Positions 25,431 to 38,129 of a DNA stretch of 64,000 nucleotides are shown one piece after another (positions within the stretch are counted from its first letter, which is position 1; each line of letters opens with the position of its first letter). The position numbers were made by a program, and so were the translations under genes. The notes under the pieces are model-generated. The model searched no databases, was not told where the DNA came from, and saw only the letters and a program-made list of their open reading frames with translations. Source of the DNA: Primulina eburnea (lineage: Eukaryota > Streptophyta > Magnoliopsida > Lamiales > Gesneriaceae); contig NC_133103.1 of NCBI RefSeq assembly GCF_022965805.1, positions 51,410,386 to 51,474,385 on the forward strand, in the 5' to 3' direction.

Positions 25431-25944
25431 AGGGATGTAATCGAGTCGAGCCGAGCCGAACTCTTGAATGTTTGAACTTTGTTCGTTTATAATCGAGCCG
25501 AGCTCGAGTTTTATTTAACGAATATATGCATGGCTCACGAGCTTATTCAAACCTTTATCGAGCCTAAACAAGCTTAATAAATATGAATTATACATTTAAA
25601 TTTTCATTAAATTAATTAAAAAATAAATTATATATTTAAAAAAAATATATTATTCTTATTAAAATTTGTAAATTTATTATAATAAATAAATTTAATATAT
25701 TTTTCTATATATTTCATAAATAATATGTAAAATAAATAAATCAAATATCAAAACTATTATTTTTTCATCTAAAAAATTACTCATGAACTTACCAACAAAC
25801 ATGTTCACGAGCTAACGAACCGAATATTGTAAAGCTTGAGTTTGGTTTGTTTATCTTAACAAGGCTCATTAAACGAGCTCAAATGAGCTTTTATCGAATC
25901 GAGCTTCGAATAGCTCATAAACGGTTTGGTTCGTTTACATCCCT
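25431..25944. mobile_element. Small DNA transposon with GGGATGTAA terminal inverted repeats
   Basis: Left end AGGGATGTAATCGAGTCGAG, right end TCGTTTACATCCCT, so the ends pair over about 11 bases with one mismatch. Sub-terminal CGAGCCGAGC and GAGCTC repeats lie inside, and the core is very AT-rich. No coding region, so it is non-autonomous. The flanks show no clear 8-bp duplication. The hAT-like assignment is tentative. Confidence 0.6.
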
Positions 25945-27796
25945 ATGTATGTCGTTTATTCTAAAACAAAAATTATAACAACATGAGGAAATTCCATATT
26001 CAATTTTTTCCATGTTATCAATCAAATAAATTACGCTCTTATCTCACTAATATAAAATATTTTTCTCCAAATTTTAGTCATTTTTCATCTAGATATTGAC
26101 ATGGCACGCACTAGAAATGTCAGTATTATCCAACGCTACATCAATTATTTTTGGTGTCATGTTATCATTTTCCAGTGTCACATTATAATCTTTATCCGCT
26201 GTCATATCAACATTTCATCTAAAAATGACTTAAGTCGAAAAAAATTATATTATTTTACTAAAAAACGTAAATTGATCGACAATATGATAAAAAAAGAAAA
26301 AAAAAACATACAAATTATATGATAAAATATAATTTTCTCTAAGAATCATACTCGTCGAACCGATTCATATATCAAGTCATCTATTTTATAAGAATGTATC
26401 AAGATTCTGTGATCTTCTTGTTAAATCATTTATATATAAGTAATTAGGGCGACAAAATGTGATTCACATGTCCACCAAAAGTATTATGAAATTGGACACA
26501 TGATTTCATGGATTTGTGCATTGAGAGGTTGTACGTCGTGCATTTCATGTAATTTAATGAACTTGACGTACGATTAGGGAAGGTATCATAAAATTAAATA
26601 ATAGGGTGCATGTCCTTGTCAACCACATGGCTCATTAAATTCATAAAGGATAAAGTCATTTTTAGTATGGAAATTATGTCAATAAATATATAATTTCTTT
26701 GGGTTTTGCATTACCACAAATTTTAAAAAAATTTAATATTATGATAAATAACATTATACTATTTATATTTATAGTATTATAATTCTATATTAATATACAA
26801 TTACATCTCAATCAATAAATTATTGACTCGACACTAATATATTTCTAAAATATTTATAAAAATATAATCAAATCAATAATTATATTAATATATAAATTAT
26901 GTTAGGTTAAACATATTTGGATGAGATAAATATTCAGATGAATGACATCTTGAGAAGTTTTTGTAATATATTGCGTCGAAATCTGAAGCTGTATATTTGA
27001 TTGCCTTCCTGAGTGGTAAAAGTAGTTGTATTGAGATATCTTGTAGAGATAATGTCAACGACAAAAATAATACTGATCTTTACGGTGTGATCTAAGACTA
27101 CACCAACAGGCAAAAACAAAACTCGTTCCTCTCATATCTATATGTAGCTTCGTATATCTGAAACTATATGCTATCATAACATAATATTAAAAACTACGTC
27201 TTACATCATTAGCTATAGCTTTTGATGGATTAATAGCATTGAAAATCAGAGAGATGTTATGAGTTTGAATCTCTCAAGAAACATATTTAATTTTTATAAT
27301 TCTTGGAGAGAAGTATTGAGCTAAGTGTGCTTGGATAAGAGAGATACCGTGATGTGTAACCTCGAGAAGTTCTTCCATTTACAATAATTCATTTATGCAG
27401 ATAAGTTTTTCCATATAAAACTATGGAACTCTTATTTTTATTATTAGTTGAAAAAATAAACTATGAAGAAAATATAGGAGTAAAATTTAACCGATAGTTA
27501 TTGTCAATTTGTCATATTCACTTGCTATTTATTTAGGTTTACATGTGTATTATTTTATGCAGATAATAAGTTTTTCTTTCAGTAGATGCAAATTTTTTAT
27601 TAATCGAAAGACTAAAATTAGCCAATTAAAGTTGTAGGAAAAAAAAACTATTTTTAGCCACACACAAAAAGAGAATAGACGTCGAGTGTGATTCTTTTAG
27701 GCTTTTCATGACAAACTTATGCATCACCATACTTTTCATTTAAGGTCATTTTCGTTTGTGGAACAAAAATTTAAGGAGTTTGAAAATCACAAAAAC
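25945..27796. other. AT-rich spacer
   Basis: No supported gene. At 26085-26215 a stretch with repeated GACATGGCAC, GTGTCATGTT and AGTGTCACATT words resembles sequence at 36600-36730 and 38670-38760 and may be part of a diverged repeat family. Confidence 0.45.
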
Positions 27797-27955
27797 GAGA
27801 CAGTCTTACGGATCAATTTGTGAGACAGTTCTCTAACTTGACCATGTCTATAAAAAATACTAATTTTTATATCAAAAATATTATTATTTACTGTAAGTAT
27901 AAATTATTTTAATTTGTATTGTTGATTTATATTCATGACGTCGTCTTACCGTTTA
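27797..27955 (+). repeat. Degraded GTGAGAC-family MITE
   Basis: CGAGACAGTCTTACGGATC, TTGTGAGACAGTTCTCTAAC and the final GACGTCGTCTTACC follow the family order but with many changes. Probably an old copy. Confidence 0.5.
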
Positions 27956-28124
27956 CGTAATGTTTGAAAAGTTGTATGGGCCAGAGCAGTACAATGAGGA
28001 GGTATGGCATTAATTCTTTGGGCTGAGCCCATATTTAGCTGCAATGATATATTTTTAAAAAAATTTATTACATAGAATAGAAGATATTAGATATTGTTAG
28101 CATTATTATTCTAAAAAAAGCCAC

Positions 28125-28545
28125 TTAAGAACGTCTACCCAGACAACGTCTTGGCTTAGACAGTTAACAACTGCCCTAATTTTTAGACAATTAATATTTA
28201 TGGGTGTTATTACATTAATAGACCGTCTAGGCCGCTTCGTCGCTTTTAAGCGGCTCAAATCTGCCTATATTAATATATAATATTTTTTTTTAAATTCTAA
28301 ATTTTGTAAAGAAAATATTATTTGACTTATTTGTCCATCAATTTGTATCAGATGAAATTGAGGAATGCATAATGAATTTTGAGTTTGAATTCGATGAAAA
28401 GCAATTACTGGACAAATATTAAGATCAACAAAAAGAATTAGATATTTAGGTTAAAAATAAAAAACCTACTCAACCTCACCTAGGCTGCCGCCTAAGAGTC
28501 TAGGCGCTAGACGATAAGTAACCGCATATAGCTTACCACTTTTTA
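28125..28545. repeat. Diverged repeat with GTCTAGGC-type ends
   Basis: The left part (GTCTACCCAGACAACGTCTTGG, GACCGTCTAGGCCGCTTCG; each read in pieces) and right part (CTAGGCTGCCGCC, GTCTAGGCGCTAGACG) frame an AT-rich core. The pattern resembles hAT-type non-autonomous elements in plants. Termini are not defined. Confidence 0.35.
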
Positions 28546-29281
28546 GAACATTGATTATTGGCCACAACAAAAAAAAAATTAAATAATAATGATAATAATA
28601 ATAATTGTTTACTTATAAGAACCAGGTTTTCTCCCCCATTTCTCATTTTAATATTATTTGACATTTAGTCTTTATCATTTACATAATAAAAATAATATGA
28701 GGTATATGCATTGACATAATAAAAATTTCATTATATATATATATATATATTAATATGACGCCATATATTGTAGACATAAATAACACCATTTATTGTTGAT
28801 ATCTTCGAATGAATAGAAAACTTTGGAAAAAAAAGGATAATAAATATGCAAAAAAATTATTATACTAAGACGTAATTAATTTTGACCAACTAGCTAGAAA
28901 GGAAACTTTTTTAAAAAAAAACGAGAATTACAAAGAACCTATACTTGCATACTTGTGTGGATTTAGGATATACATATTTGGATAATTAAAACATCGTATA
29001 CTTTTAAGAGATATGAAATAATTGATATTCAAATATCATATATTAATACAATATTTTTAATATTTTGTACCGATTTTTATCCAATAAAAATATGTGGCCT
29101 TGAGAATTCAAACACATTTTTTCTAACACGAGTACTAAAAACAAATTTTTGTTTGGGTTTTGAACAATTTACCGTTATTTTAGCCTTATTATTTGATTAT
29201 ATTACAAATGTTTTGAATATTTTACATTAATGTATTTTATCTTTAAATATATAGATGGATCGGTCGGGCACCTGCAAGGGT
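28546..29281. other. AT-rich spacer
   Basis: AT-rich sequence with a short TA tract at 28731-28751. I see no gene or element in it. Confidence 0.5.
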
Positions 29282-29289
29282 GCTTCAAA

Positions 29290-29846
29290 TAGGGATGGCA
29301 ATGTGTAGGGTATGAGTCGGATTTCATACATCCATCCCCATAACCATTTTTATTAAACTCATCCCCATATCCATCGGGTATTGAATTTCATCCCCATCCC
29401 CATACCCATCAGATTATCGGATACTCATACCCTACCCAAATACCCTATTTTCATATACAATTGAATTTTTTCAAATTTAAATTGTTTCAATGAAGTTATG
29501 TATATTTAAAAAATTATTTAAATGAACAATATGAAAAATTATTAATGATAAAAATTTGCAAAATAAATTTTATACAAAAAATAACAAAATATTAAAAATA
29601 GTTTATATTAGTTGAATAGAAGTACGCAATTCAACAAGAATAAAATATTTTTCAATTTTTTGAAGTCAAACATGAAATAAACTTACAAATGGAGAAGATG
29701 AAAATTGAATGAAAAATAAAAGAGCGGTAAAACCTTGAAACGTAAAAGTGAAAGCGAAAGGGGAGAAAAAAGAAAAAATATCGATTTACTTGAATTTGAG
29801 AAGATGAATCTTTAATATAAATAAATATAATTACTATATATATACA

Positions 29847-29893
<47 letters not shown>

Positions 29894-30076
29894 TAAACGG
29901 CTATTCAGGTCGGGTGTGAGTCGGATTATATCAAACCCGCCTTCATACCCAAACCCGAAAATCCCCATACCCGATTACCCAATTATTTAATTGGGTCTAA
30001 AAATCCCTCCATACCCTCTTCTATTCGAGTCGGGTATCGGATATTCCAACGGGTTTGGAGGAAATTGCCATCCCTA
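29290..30076. mobile_element. Non-autonomous hAT-type transposon with perfect 8-bp target duplication
   Basis: Terminal inverted repeats TAGGGATGGCAAT / ATTGCCATCCCTA, 13 of 13 bases. The flanking GCTTCAAA occurs at both 29282-29289 and 30077-30084. The length is 787 bp. Sub-terminal regions are rich in CCCATACCC and GGGTATC words, the core is AT-rich, and a TA tract lies at 29851-29888. An 8-bp duplication with this TIR fits the hAT superfamily. There is no transposase. Confidence 0.9.
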
Positions 30077-30099
30077 GCTTCAAACACAATATTCTCAAT

Positions 30100-31461
30100 T
30101 AGCTGCAATATCTCGTGTTCTAAGAATGTAAATATCAATGAATTAAATCGAGTTTGATTATAAACCAATCAGAAAATACTCGAAATAATCTTTCGTTAAG
30201 AAAGCTAATCAGTTTAAAGCTTTTAATTTGTGTAAACTGATATAAGGGGATCAGTTCTTACATATATCAGTTCAATTATCACCATAACTAAACTGATAAC
30301 AACTAGAACTGATCAAATCAGTTTGAAAACAATAGTTAAACAGTTAATAACACAAGACATGTTTATGGATGTTCGGAGACTTCAACTGGTCCTATGTCAC
30401 TCCTTCTACAACATCGGGTAGGTTCCACTAGAAGACTTTTATTTATACAACGTCTTGTATAAACCCACTCAACTTAGGACTTGCCCTACTGCCTAACTGA
30501 ACTCCTAACCTAGACTGAAGGCAGCACCTTCCAGCCAACATTTCTTTAACATCTATGTGTTAAAGACTACATACACAAGTTTTACGTCTTTGTGCAAGAC
30601 TCACTCAACTATTCAATAAGCTCTATCTCTGATATATGTGAGTGATAGTGTGTGCGTGTGTAAGAACTGAACAATGATACATCGGGAAGGTGTTCTCAGA
30701 CACTGAGGGAAAAGAGCTTTTATACTAAGCTGATAACACGTTGAAGTGTTCCCTCACAACTGGGCTGTTTACTTCTTGTAAGTCGATAAGGCTTTTAGCG
30801 TGCCCTTCTTCTTCACACACTCTTGTTGTTGTAAATTATCTGCACTGCTCTTCATTTTCTATTTATTGGCGCGGAGTTTGATCGTACAACAAGACTCAAT
30901 AATTATATATGTTGCATTTTGAATCTGTTCCTCGAAATATGTCTGTACTTTCTGACACTCATTCTGGAACGTTTAGGCTTTAAACATAGATGCAACATCT
31001 ATTATTGTCCTTTGACTGCACAGTTGTTTTTGTACCTTTGTGCACAGCTGTATTTCATTGAATAAGCTTGTCGTGTTCTGCAACTGATTGGTTCTAACTG
31101 ATGCTCTAACTGGTCATCTGAACTGATATTCAGTTGGGCTAGTGAAATCAGTTGACTCGTTAGTTGAACTGATTTAGCTCTTTCAGTTGAACTGGTCAGC
31201 TGAGCTCTTCATCAGCTGGCCAGACTTCTGAAGGTTTTTTGTTGAACCACCTATTAGCTGGAAAATCAGTTGAACTGGTTTACGATTCATTAGTTCAATT
31301 GGTTCAGTTCAATTAATCAGTTGATACTTTCAGTTTGCATTTTTCAATAGCTTCAGTTACGTTCAACTAATTGCACACTTAGGTAAGTTTATTAGAAACG
31401 AAACAACAAGTTTTATTAACATCAAAATCAAGCAAGATTGCGAACAAGAAATGTTCCAACA
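30100..31461 (-). repeat. LTR-like sequence, minus orientation
   Basis: On the minus strand it starts TGTTGGAACATTTCTTGTTC at 31461, like many copia LTRs. It contains an A/T-rich stretch and many ATCAGTTGAACTG-type words (31100-31370). The other end and any target duplication are undefined. Its part at 30360-30540 (TTTATGGATGTTCGGAGAC, ACTAGAAGACTTTTATTTAT) is homologous to 37078-37220. No coding region, so it may be a solo or truncated LTR. Confidence 0.5.
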
Positions 31462-32076
31462 TATAAAAATCCACATATTTAGTTTTTAAAAAATATCATT
31501 AATCAAAAAATTTGAACCCACGATATCGTTTGAGATGCCTAACTATTAAAGATCAACCAAAATAGTAAAAAACTAAATACGGCATGTCTATCATATACGC
31601 AAAATGCAAGGGAATATTGCATTTTTTGTCGGTATATTTAAATTTTAGTTTTAATCCGTTATCTGTATTTTTTTTTTTTTTTGCAATTTACATGAAGACC
31701 AAGGTTGCAGTACCCAAATTCGAAATTGGCAACCAACTTAATGGCTATTGACTAGGCATTTTCATTCATTTGTTACTACTCAATTACACCATATTTTGTA
31801 CAACATTTTCGAAATTCATTCAGCCACCATTAACCCCAGTTTCCTAAATTTAAAAGGCCAATGGCACTTTGACCAAGCTTTTTAACCCATGTTTCTTAAG
31901 ATATGATTAAGGTCTTAAAACCAAGTTAATGGTCATTAAGAAGGGTCTGTAATTCTGACCATTTAGCTGCAGACCTAAAAGACCCCTTCTATGCTAGAGC
32001 AAAGCACAACTAAAACACTCATAATTATAGCCTAAATTTCGAGCAAGGAGAAAGTAAAATTTCCGAACAAAGACTA

Positions 32077-33199
32077 CACTACAAGAAAATATGGCTTCAA
32101 CAATACTCAACAGACAACGGTTTTATTGGAAAACATTTGTGTTTTTACTTTTAACAATGATTTTTAAAAAAACCGTTGTGCATGAGCATGTTTTTTGGAG
32201 AAACGACAATGGTTTTCGAAAAATGTTGTGGATTAACGTGTTTTTTTGGAGAAACACCGGTTTTAGTGAATCGTTGTGGATTTATCGTGTTTTTTTGGAG
32301 AAACAACAATAGTTTTAGTGAACTGTTGTTAAAATAGAAACGGTTTAACAAAAACCGTCGCTATTAAAATAATAAAACCGTTGTAGTTTTTAAAATAACG
32401 ACGATTTAAACAAAAACAATCGCCAATAACGACAGTCTTTTCTTAACCGTCGCTAATAGCGACAATTTAATAAACAAAACCGTCGCTCATAGCGATGATT
32501 TTCCCAAAAACCGTCGAAAATTGTCTATAAATACTCACATTTTTCGATTTATTTTCCTCCACGCTTTCCACATCTACAATACATATTTCTCTTATACGAT
32601 TTCCTCCACACCTTCCACATCTACAATACATTTTGCTCTCTTATATGATTTTAGTTTTGATTTAAGGTAAGTTTTTTCATTTCAATTCTTGGTAAATTTC
32701 TAAGTGTTAGTTAAGATCATGAATTTTATTAGCTTAGAAAGATAACAAGTTTTTTTGTTAAATTTATTAAATTATAAAAGTAATTTTTTTAATTTTACTC
32801 TAAAATTTAGCGTCGGATTATGTCTAAATCGTCGATAATTAGCGACGGTGTTATTCTAAACCGTCGCTAATTAGCGACGGTGGTTTAAGTTATACCGTCG
32901 TTAAAATTAGCGACATATTATGTCTAGCGACGGTGTTATTCTAAACCGTCGCTAATTAGCGACGATTTAGACATAATATGTTGCTAATTTTAACGATGGT
33001 ATAACTTAAACCACCGTCGCTAATTGTAAAAAGCCGTCGCTAAAATCAGCAACAGTTTAGACATAATTCGTCACTAATTAACGATGGTAAAAATCGTCGC
33101 TAATTTCAAAAACCGCCGCTAATTAGAGCTACGACAATGGTTTAAAAACGTTGTCGTAGAACACACGCACTTTCAACATTTAGCGTTTTTGTTGTAGTG
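32077..33199. mobile_element. Non-autonomous CACTA (En/Spm-type) element
   Basis: Left end CACTACAAGAAAATATGGC; the right end reads CACTACAACAAAAACGCT on the other strand. The 3-bp flanks CTA (32074-32076) and CTG (33200-33202) nearly match, as expected for the family's 3-bp duplication. The interior is packed with ACCGTCGCTAATTAGCGACGG-type words in both orientations, some forming long hairpins (see findings). Length 1123 bp; no transposase. Short ORFs inside simply read the repeats. Confidence 0.88.
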
Positions 33200-34976
33200 C
33201 TGCCTTCCCATTTTCTAGCAAGAGACTATCTATATTTCAAGAAAAAAGTCGTGACTTTCGAGCAACAAGTAGCAGGATTTCGAGCATCATTGTTGCAATA
33301 TTTTGTCCAACATTTTAAGCAATTACTTGTAAGTGGGATTTTCATGTTAAAAGAATATTTGTGTTCTAAAGTGATCGAACATGTTATGTTCCGTTTGTTA
33401 TTCAATCATTTCGCATTTCGTCTCGTTAAGTTTGTTCAATTTCTGAGTTTTAATGACTATTATGATTCGTATTTGAAATGAGAAATGAATTTCGAAACAT
33501 GATAAGATATGATATGATATGACACTTGCACCATGAGATTATAATCGTTATATGGTCTCACACCTTAAAAGAGTAATCTAGAGGGGACTGATTAGTAAAT
33601 CATGCAAAATAAGATGACATTTCAATGGTATATGATGATTGTGTTATGTTTATGAACGTTTTGAGCTATGTTTCGATACATGCCTATATTATATTTTGAC
33701 CTTTGTTGCGACAAGTTACCGACATGACACTTTCAAAATTTTCATGTATATGTATATGTATTTCTTATTTTTTTATGTTCGACCAACCCTCACTTGCTGA
33801 ATGTTTTCCCAAACACTATTCTGTATATCCCTCTACAAATAAGAAGAAGATAAATTAGATGAGGAGGAAAAACCTATGTTTTAAGCTGGTGAAGAAGATG
33901 ATTTCAAGTTCGTAGATTTTTAGTTCTATTGGATTTAACTTATTTCAGCTATAAACGCTTCCACGATTTCGCTTTTAGATTTTTACAATGTAAGGACAAT
34001 GATTTCATGAAATAAATTGGTTTTGGCTATTTTATATATCACGAGACTTGTTGTTTTTATGATTAATTGTTAAACAATGTCGGTATTGGGCGCTCTAGCA
34101 ACGGAGCATGATAGTTTATTCCTTTTTCCAGCATGATGCTTATTTGGCATCGATGCAACACTAATGTATTGTCGACACGATGTTCCACATGTGCAATAAC
34201 AAATCAGTATTCTAGATTTATAAAAAGAGGATACAATTACCAAAAATTGAAATATACTAAAATTTGACAACTCAACCAAAATCGTAAAAAGCAAACATAC
34301 CGTATCAAAACTGCAATTTTATTAAATGATAAATTTTATTAAATGATAATGTGATCTGAGACCATAGCATTCAATTAATCTTCATTTTTAAGTATTTTAT
34401 TTTTACAATCTATTTGACTTCAAAATTCCGTTACTAACAGAGGCTTAGCTATATTTCTCAGCAATGTTTAATAAACAAGGAATAAGATGAACAAATGAAC
34501 AAATAAATGGAAAACAAAAGGAGGAAAAAATAAACAATAGATGTGAACAAATCTTTGTAAAACAATGTAAAGTAATACAACAATAAAGGAACAAAATGCC
34601 CGAAATTACAATACAAGGATATTTGAGGAGAATTGTGTAATATTTAATCCTCCCATTTATGCCTAGATTTCCCTCTATGATTTTTAACAATATAATATCA
34701 ATAAATTATGTGACAAATTCAACATATAAATTGCAAAATACACAAATAAGAACAAAGAAACGATCAAGAAATATTAGAAACTTACTGTTCGTTTGCATCC
34801 TCTGCTTAGACTTGTCTGCATCTTCTGAAACATTTGTTAGAAATTTGTCGCGTAAAATCATAGGAGACGATGAATATCCGATCAGTGTATATAAAGCATG
34901 CATGTAAGAAACATGCTTTAGTGAAGCAGAATATATGTATACAGCAGAAGATTTAATGTAGGGGAGCTCGGTTCGA
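33200..34976. other. AT-rich spacer downstream of the zinc finger gene
   Basis: No supported gene or RNA. 34690-34976 is probably the 3' UTR of the minus-strand zinc finger gene. Several ORFs of 60-95 codons here lack any protein signature. Confidence 0.5.
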
Positions 34977-35525
34977 TCACGGATCATGGCCCAACCGGAG
35001 CTCTAAATCGATTTGATCGTTTTTCTCCTCATTTTCCTTTCTTCCCTCTTCAGCAGCAGGAGAGAATCCAATCCTCAAACTCAGGTTTTCATCTTTTATA
35101 CCATCTTCCATATTTTCTAGCCTCCAAAACGGCAGGCGACTCCGATAAGTTTCAGATAGGAAACTAGGGTTTGATGATGGAAAGTAATCTTGATAGTTAT
35201 CCACAGGCCTACAATACTCTCGTTGCTGTGGCTGATCAACATGTAGTACTTGGCAAAAACTATATCTTGAACTCGCATGATCTTCGCTCGTTTTCGTGTT
35301 CTTGGACGAGGGCTCCTCTTGATTCTTCTGCTTAGCCTTGGCCTTGTCTTTCCTATGTATGTTCATGTGCCCACCTAAAGCCTGCGCGTTCGTGAAGCCG
35401 CGTTTGCAGAAAGTGCAGCCGTAGGATCTTCCGACTCCGGTATTTTCATCATCGTTGCTTTTCTCCGGCTGCGGGTCGTTTTCAGCACTCGCGGCATCAG
35501 AATTTATCTGTTTTCCGAGATCCAT
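34977..35525 (-). CDS. Single C2H2 zinc finger transcription factor with EAR motif (SUPERMAN/TAC1-like)
   Basis: A single exon of 182 aa, ATG at 35525 and TGA at 34977-34979. One C2H2 finger at about residues 34-60 carries the plant-specific QALGGH signature ([20 protein letters not shown]), followed by a basic stretch (RKDKAKAK) that can act as a nuclear signal. The C-terminus ends in an EAR-type repression motif ([11 protein letters not shown]), and the middle is Ser/Arg/Tyr-rich and low in structure. Known for the family: intronless, short transcription regulators controlling organ growth, trichomes, floral boundaries or telomerase (TAC1). The finger and NIHRKDKAK tail look most like TAC1 or ZFP10/11 members. 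The exact orthologue is not settled. Confidence 0.92.
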   Translation of the reverse strand: MDLGKQINSDAASAENDPQPEKSNDDENTGVGRSYGCTFCKRGFTNAQALGGHMNIHRKDKAKAKQKNQEEPSSKNTKTSEDHASSRYSFCQVLHVDQPQQREYCRPVDNYQDYFPSSNPSFLSETYRSRLPFWRLENMEDGIKDENLSLRIGFSPAAEEGRKENEEKNDQIDLELRLGHDP

Positions 35526-35707
35526 TTTGCTGGTTCTATTTTTTATTTTTTTTTACAAGAACACAAGAGAAGATTTCTTGGGTTGAAAACTGCTAGAGCT
35601 AAGAATTATTGATAAGTTAGAAGGAAGAAAATTTGATAGCTAGGGTTCGGATTTTAGACGGGGAAAGGAACAGAAAACTCAAGACTAGCTATTGTCTTGT
35701 CCCATGT

Positions 35708-35715
35708 TATTTATA
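35708..35715 (-). promoter_or_regulatory. Probable TATA box of the zinc finger gene
   Basis: TATAAATA on the minus strand, about 185 bases upstream of the ATG at 35525. The leader between them has no upstream ATG that opens a long frame. Position and sequence fit a plant TATA box. Confidence 0.55.
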
Positions 35716-36130
35716 TTTTGATGGGGACATATTTTTTTATGAGATTTTATTTAATTTATTGGTTTGTTATTCTTGCCGGCTTAGAAACTTCTCCTTTTGT
35801 TAATTTTTAATGTGTCCATGTCTCCTAAATTGCCTATTTCTCTTGGTCAAAACAACATACAATGTAAATCGTTAAAATATAGTATCGATTCAAGAAATTT
35901 TTCGTTTTCACCGAAGTGTCATACGTGTCAGATATTATATCAACAAGTGTTTTACACGTCCAATACCATATCAACAAAAATAATTAAATCTATTCCTATT
36001 TTGTCAAGCTATCCTTAGGATGCATGATAATATTCATCAATCAAAGTTGGGAAGTTTGTTCCCTTTTCATGTGCAATACGAGCAAGCTTGAAAATAAATC
36101 CCTTATGATTTGTTTCTCCCTTTCTCCTAG

Positions 36131-36314
36131 GGCAAAAATTTGTGTGAGACGGTCTCACGGATGTATTTTGTGAGCGGATCTCTTATTTAGTCATTCATAA
36201 AAAAATATTATTTTTTCTGCTAAGAGTATATATTACTTTTTATTGTGAATATCAGTAGGGTTGACCAGTCTTATATATAAAGATTTGTGAGATCGTCTCA
36301 CAAGAGACCTACTC
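36131..36314 (+). mobile_element. GTGAGAC-family MITE, forward orientation
   Basis: GGCAAAAATTTGTGTGAGAC followed by GGTCTCACGGATG at the left; GTGAGATCGTCTCACAAGAG at the right. Internal TATTACTTTTTATTGTGAAT and TCAGTAGGGTTGACC are present. Confidence 0.85.
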
Positions 36315-36824
36315 TTCTCCTAGAGATTACCTCTTTTAGACACATATCAAATCAATTATCTCATCTTTCCGGTTATTATTAAGAAAGTATTGACCCAATT
36401 AGTTAAGAAATTTTTTGTCGAGAAAGACTTTTTAAGTGTATTTTTAAAGCAGAAACAAGTTATGTTTGGGTATGATAATTGAAAAATAATATTTTTGTTT
36501 TAAAAATTAAAGCTAAAGAATATATATAACATCCTTTGCCCTTCTCGTAAATTGGAGTTTTTAGCGCTTTTAAAAGTAGGAAAAAATTTACATTTTTGGT
36601 CATGTAACTAACACTTTTTGTGTCTTGTCGTCAAACAATTCACCATTTTAATCCAATCTTGCATTTTCACCAGAATGTTGACGTGACATCAGAAATATCA
36701 TCATTTCCCTTGTCATGTCAATACTCGTATGAAAAATTAATAAGACACAAAGTACTAATTAGTAGACTAATACACTAAATTATTTACAACATGACCAAAT
36801 AAAAAATAAAAAATATGCTAGTTA
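36315..36824. other. AT-rich spacer
   Basis: No gene. 36590-36780 contains GTAACTAACACTTTTTGTGT and GTTGACGTGACATC words that recur in diverged form near 26090 and 38690, perhaps an old MITE family. Confidence 0.4.
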
Positions 36825-37900
36825 TGTTGGGATTGAAAAATAGTCTAGAGGAGAATAAATGAACTCTTTTAATTTTTTTTTTAAAAATAATTCGAGCCGG
36901 ACTTAACAATTATTGGTTGTTAAAGCATTTTCTTAAACGTCAAGAAGTAACTGGACTACTTAAAAGATTTTGATTGTGGAAACGGTCTATATTCAATATA
37001 AGCAAACATTTAACAATTCGGTTAAATAAGAACAACAAAGCAGACATAGATATAAGGCGTAAATAAATAATACACTATATTTATGGATGTTAACAACTCT
37101 TACATCACCCTTAATTTCTTTCACTTAAGAAACAATCCACTAAAAGAATTTTACTTATACAATCTTTGTACAAACTTACTTCGATTAGGACTGATCACTG
37201 CCTAAATTGAAACTCTTAGTAACAACTCAAACAAAACAATATATAAGTATGTCTGTCTTTGAAACCCTTCGTTCAAATAGATATAACACAAACTCTTCGA
37301 CTGATAACTCTGAATGGCTAGAGTTGGGTGAAGTGACACAATTTGATCATCAGATGATCTGATATGAAAAGTAATTATATGCTAGTGAACAATTTGATAT
37401 TTGAAAAAATAAGAGTGCTCGAAATCTTGTATGTTGCAGATTGTAAAAGTTTCAGTCTCATATCTTCTTCAATGTTGAATCTGCATATTTATACACAAAC
37501 AAGTACTCCAACAGACGGAAACTTTTCAAAATCATATACATTAATACCCGACAAGATGATATTGTCAACTTCTCTTTATAGCACAATGTATTTAATGTTC
37601 ATTTATTTATTTATTTATTTTTACGTATTTGACTAATTTGGATTCTGTGATTGACTATTGACATACTATGAAACATTTATGCAATCGGGAGCTGGTAGGA
37701 TATTAATTTTTCATGATTTGTCAATGTAATTTACTTGATAGACCAGTTTGCGACTTGATCATATTAAAGCGGCCAGGTTGAATAATGGCTTGAACTAGAA
37801 CGACTTAATATAATCATTTCAGTGAGAGTGCAGTCTGATTTGACTTCACGGCAACCAGCTAAAAACCTGAGAATGCATGTAATTAACAGCAGCTAGATCC
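36825..37900. repeat. LTR-like sequence related to the 30-31 kb copy
   Basis: Starts TGTTGGGATTGAAAAATAGT followed by CTAGAGGAGAATAAATGAAC, a form common at plant LTR ends. TTTATGGATGTTAACAAC and CACTAAAAGAATTTTACTTA (37078-37160) match the block at 30360-30460 in the same relative order. The right end is not defined and no coding region is present. Confidence 0.4.
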
Positions 37901-38129
37901 TGAAACATCCCGAAATTGTCTATTATCACTAAAACTTGGAATATTATCAATCTAACAAGTTTTAGTAATCGAAAATGTAATTTTACATGAAAATTAGTAA
38001 AGTCCAATCAAACATGAGTATGTTTTATATTTTTATTTTGAAATATATATCTTATTTAAAAAATTTCCCATCCAAATATTTCATAGCTTTTACAAATTTA
38101 CAATCGCATGCCATACCTAGCTAGACCAA

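Noticed and set aside
32091..32351. Two overlapping ORFs of about 70 codons on opposite strands
   Set aside because: Both read the internal repeats of the CACTA-type element.
32869..33025. CRISPR-like spaced palindromes
   Set aside because: Repeats are irregular, inverted and inside a CACTA element in a plant genome.
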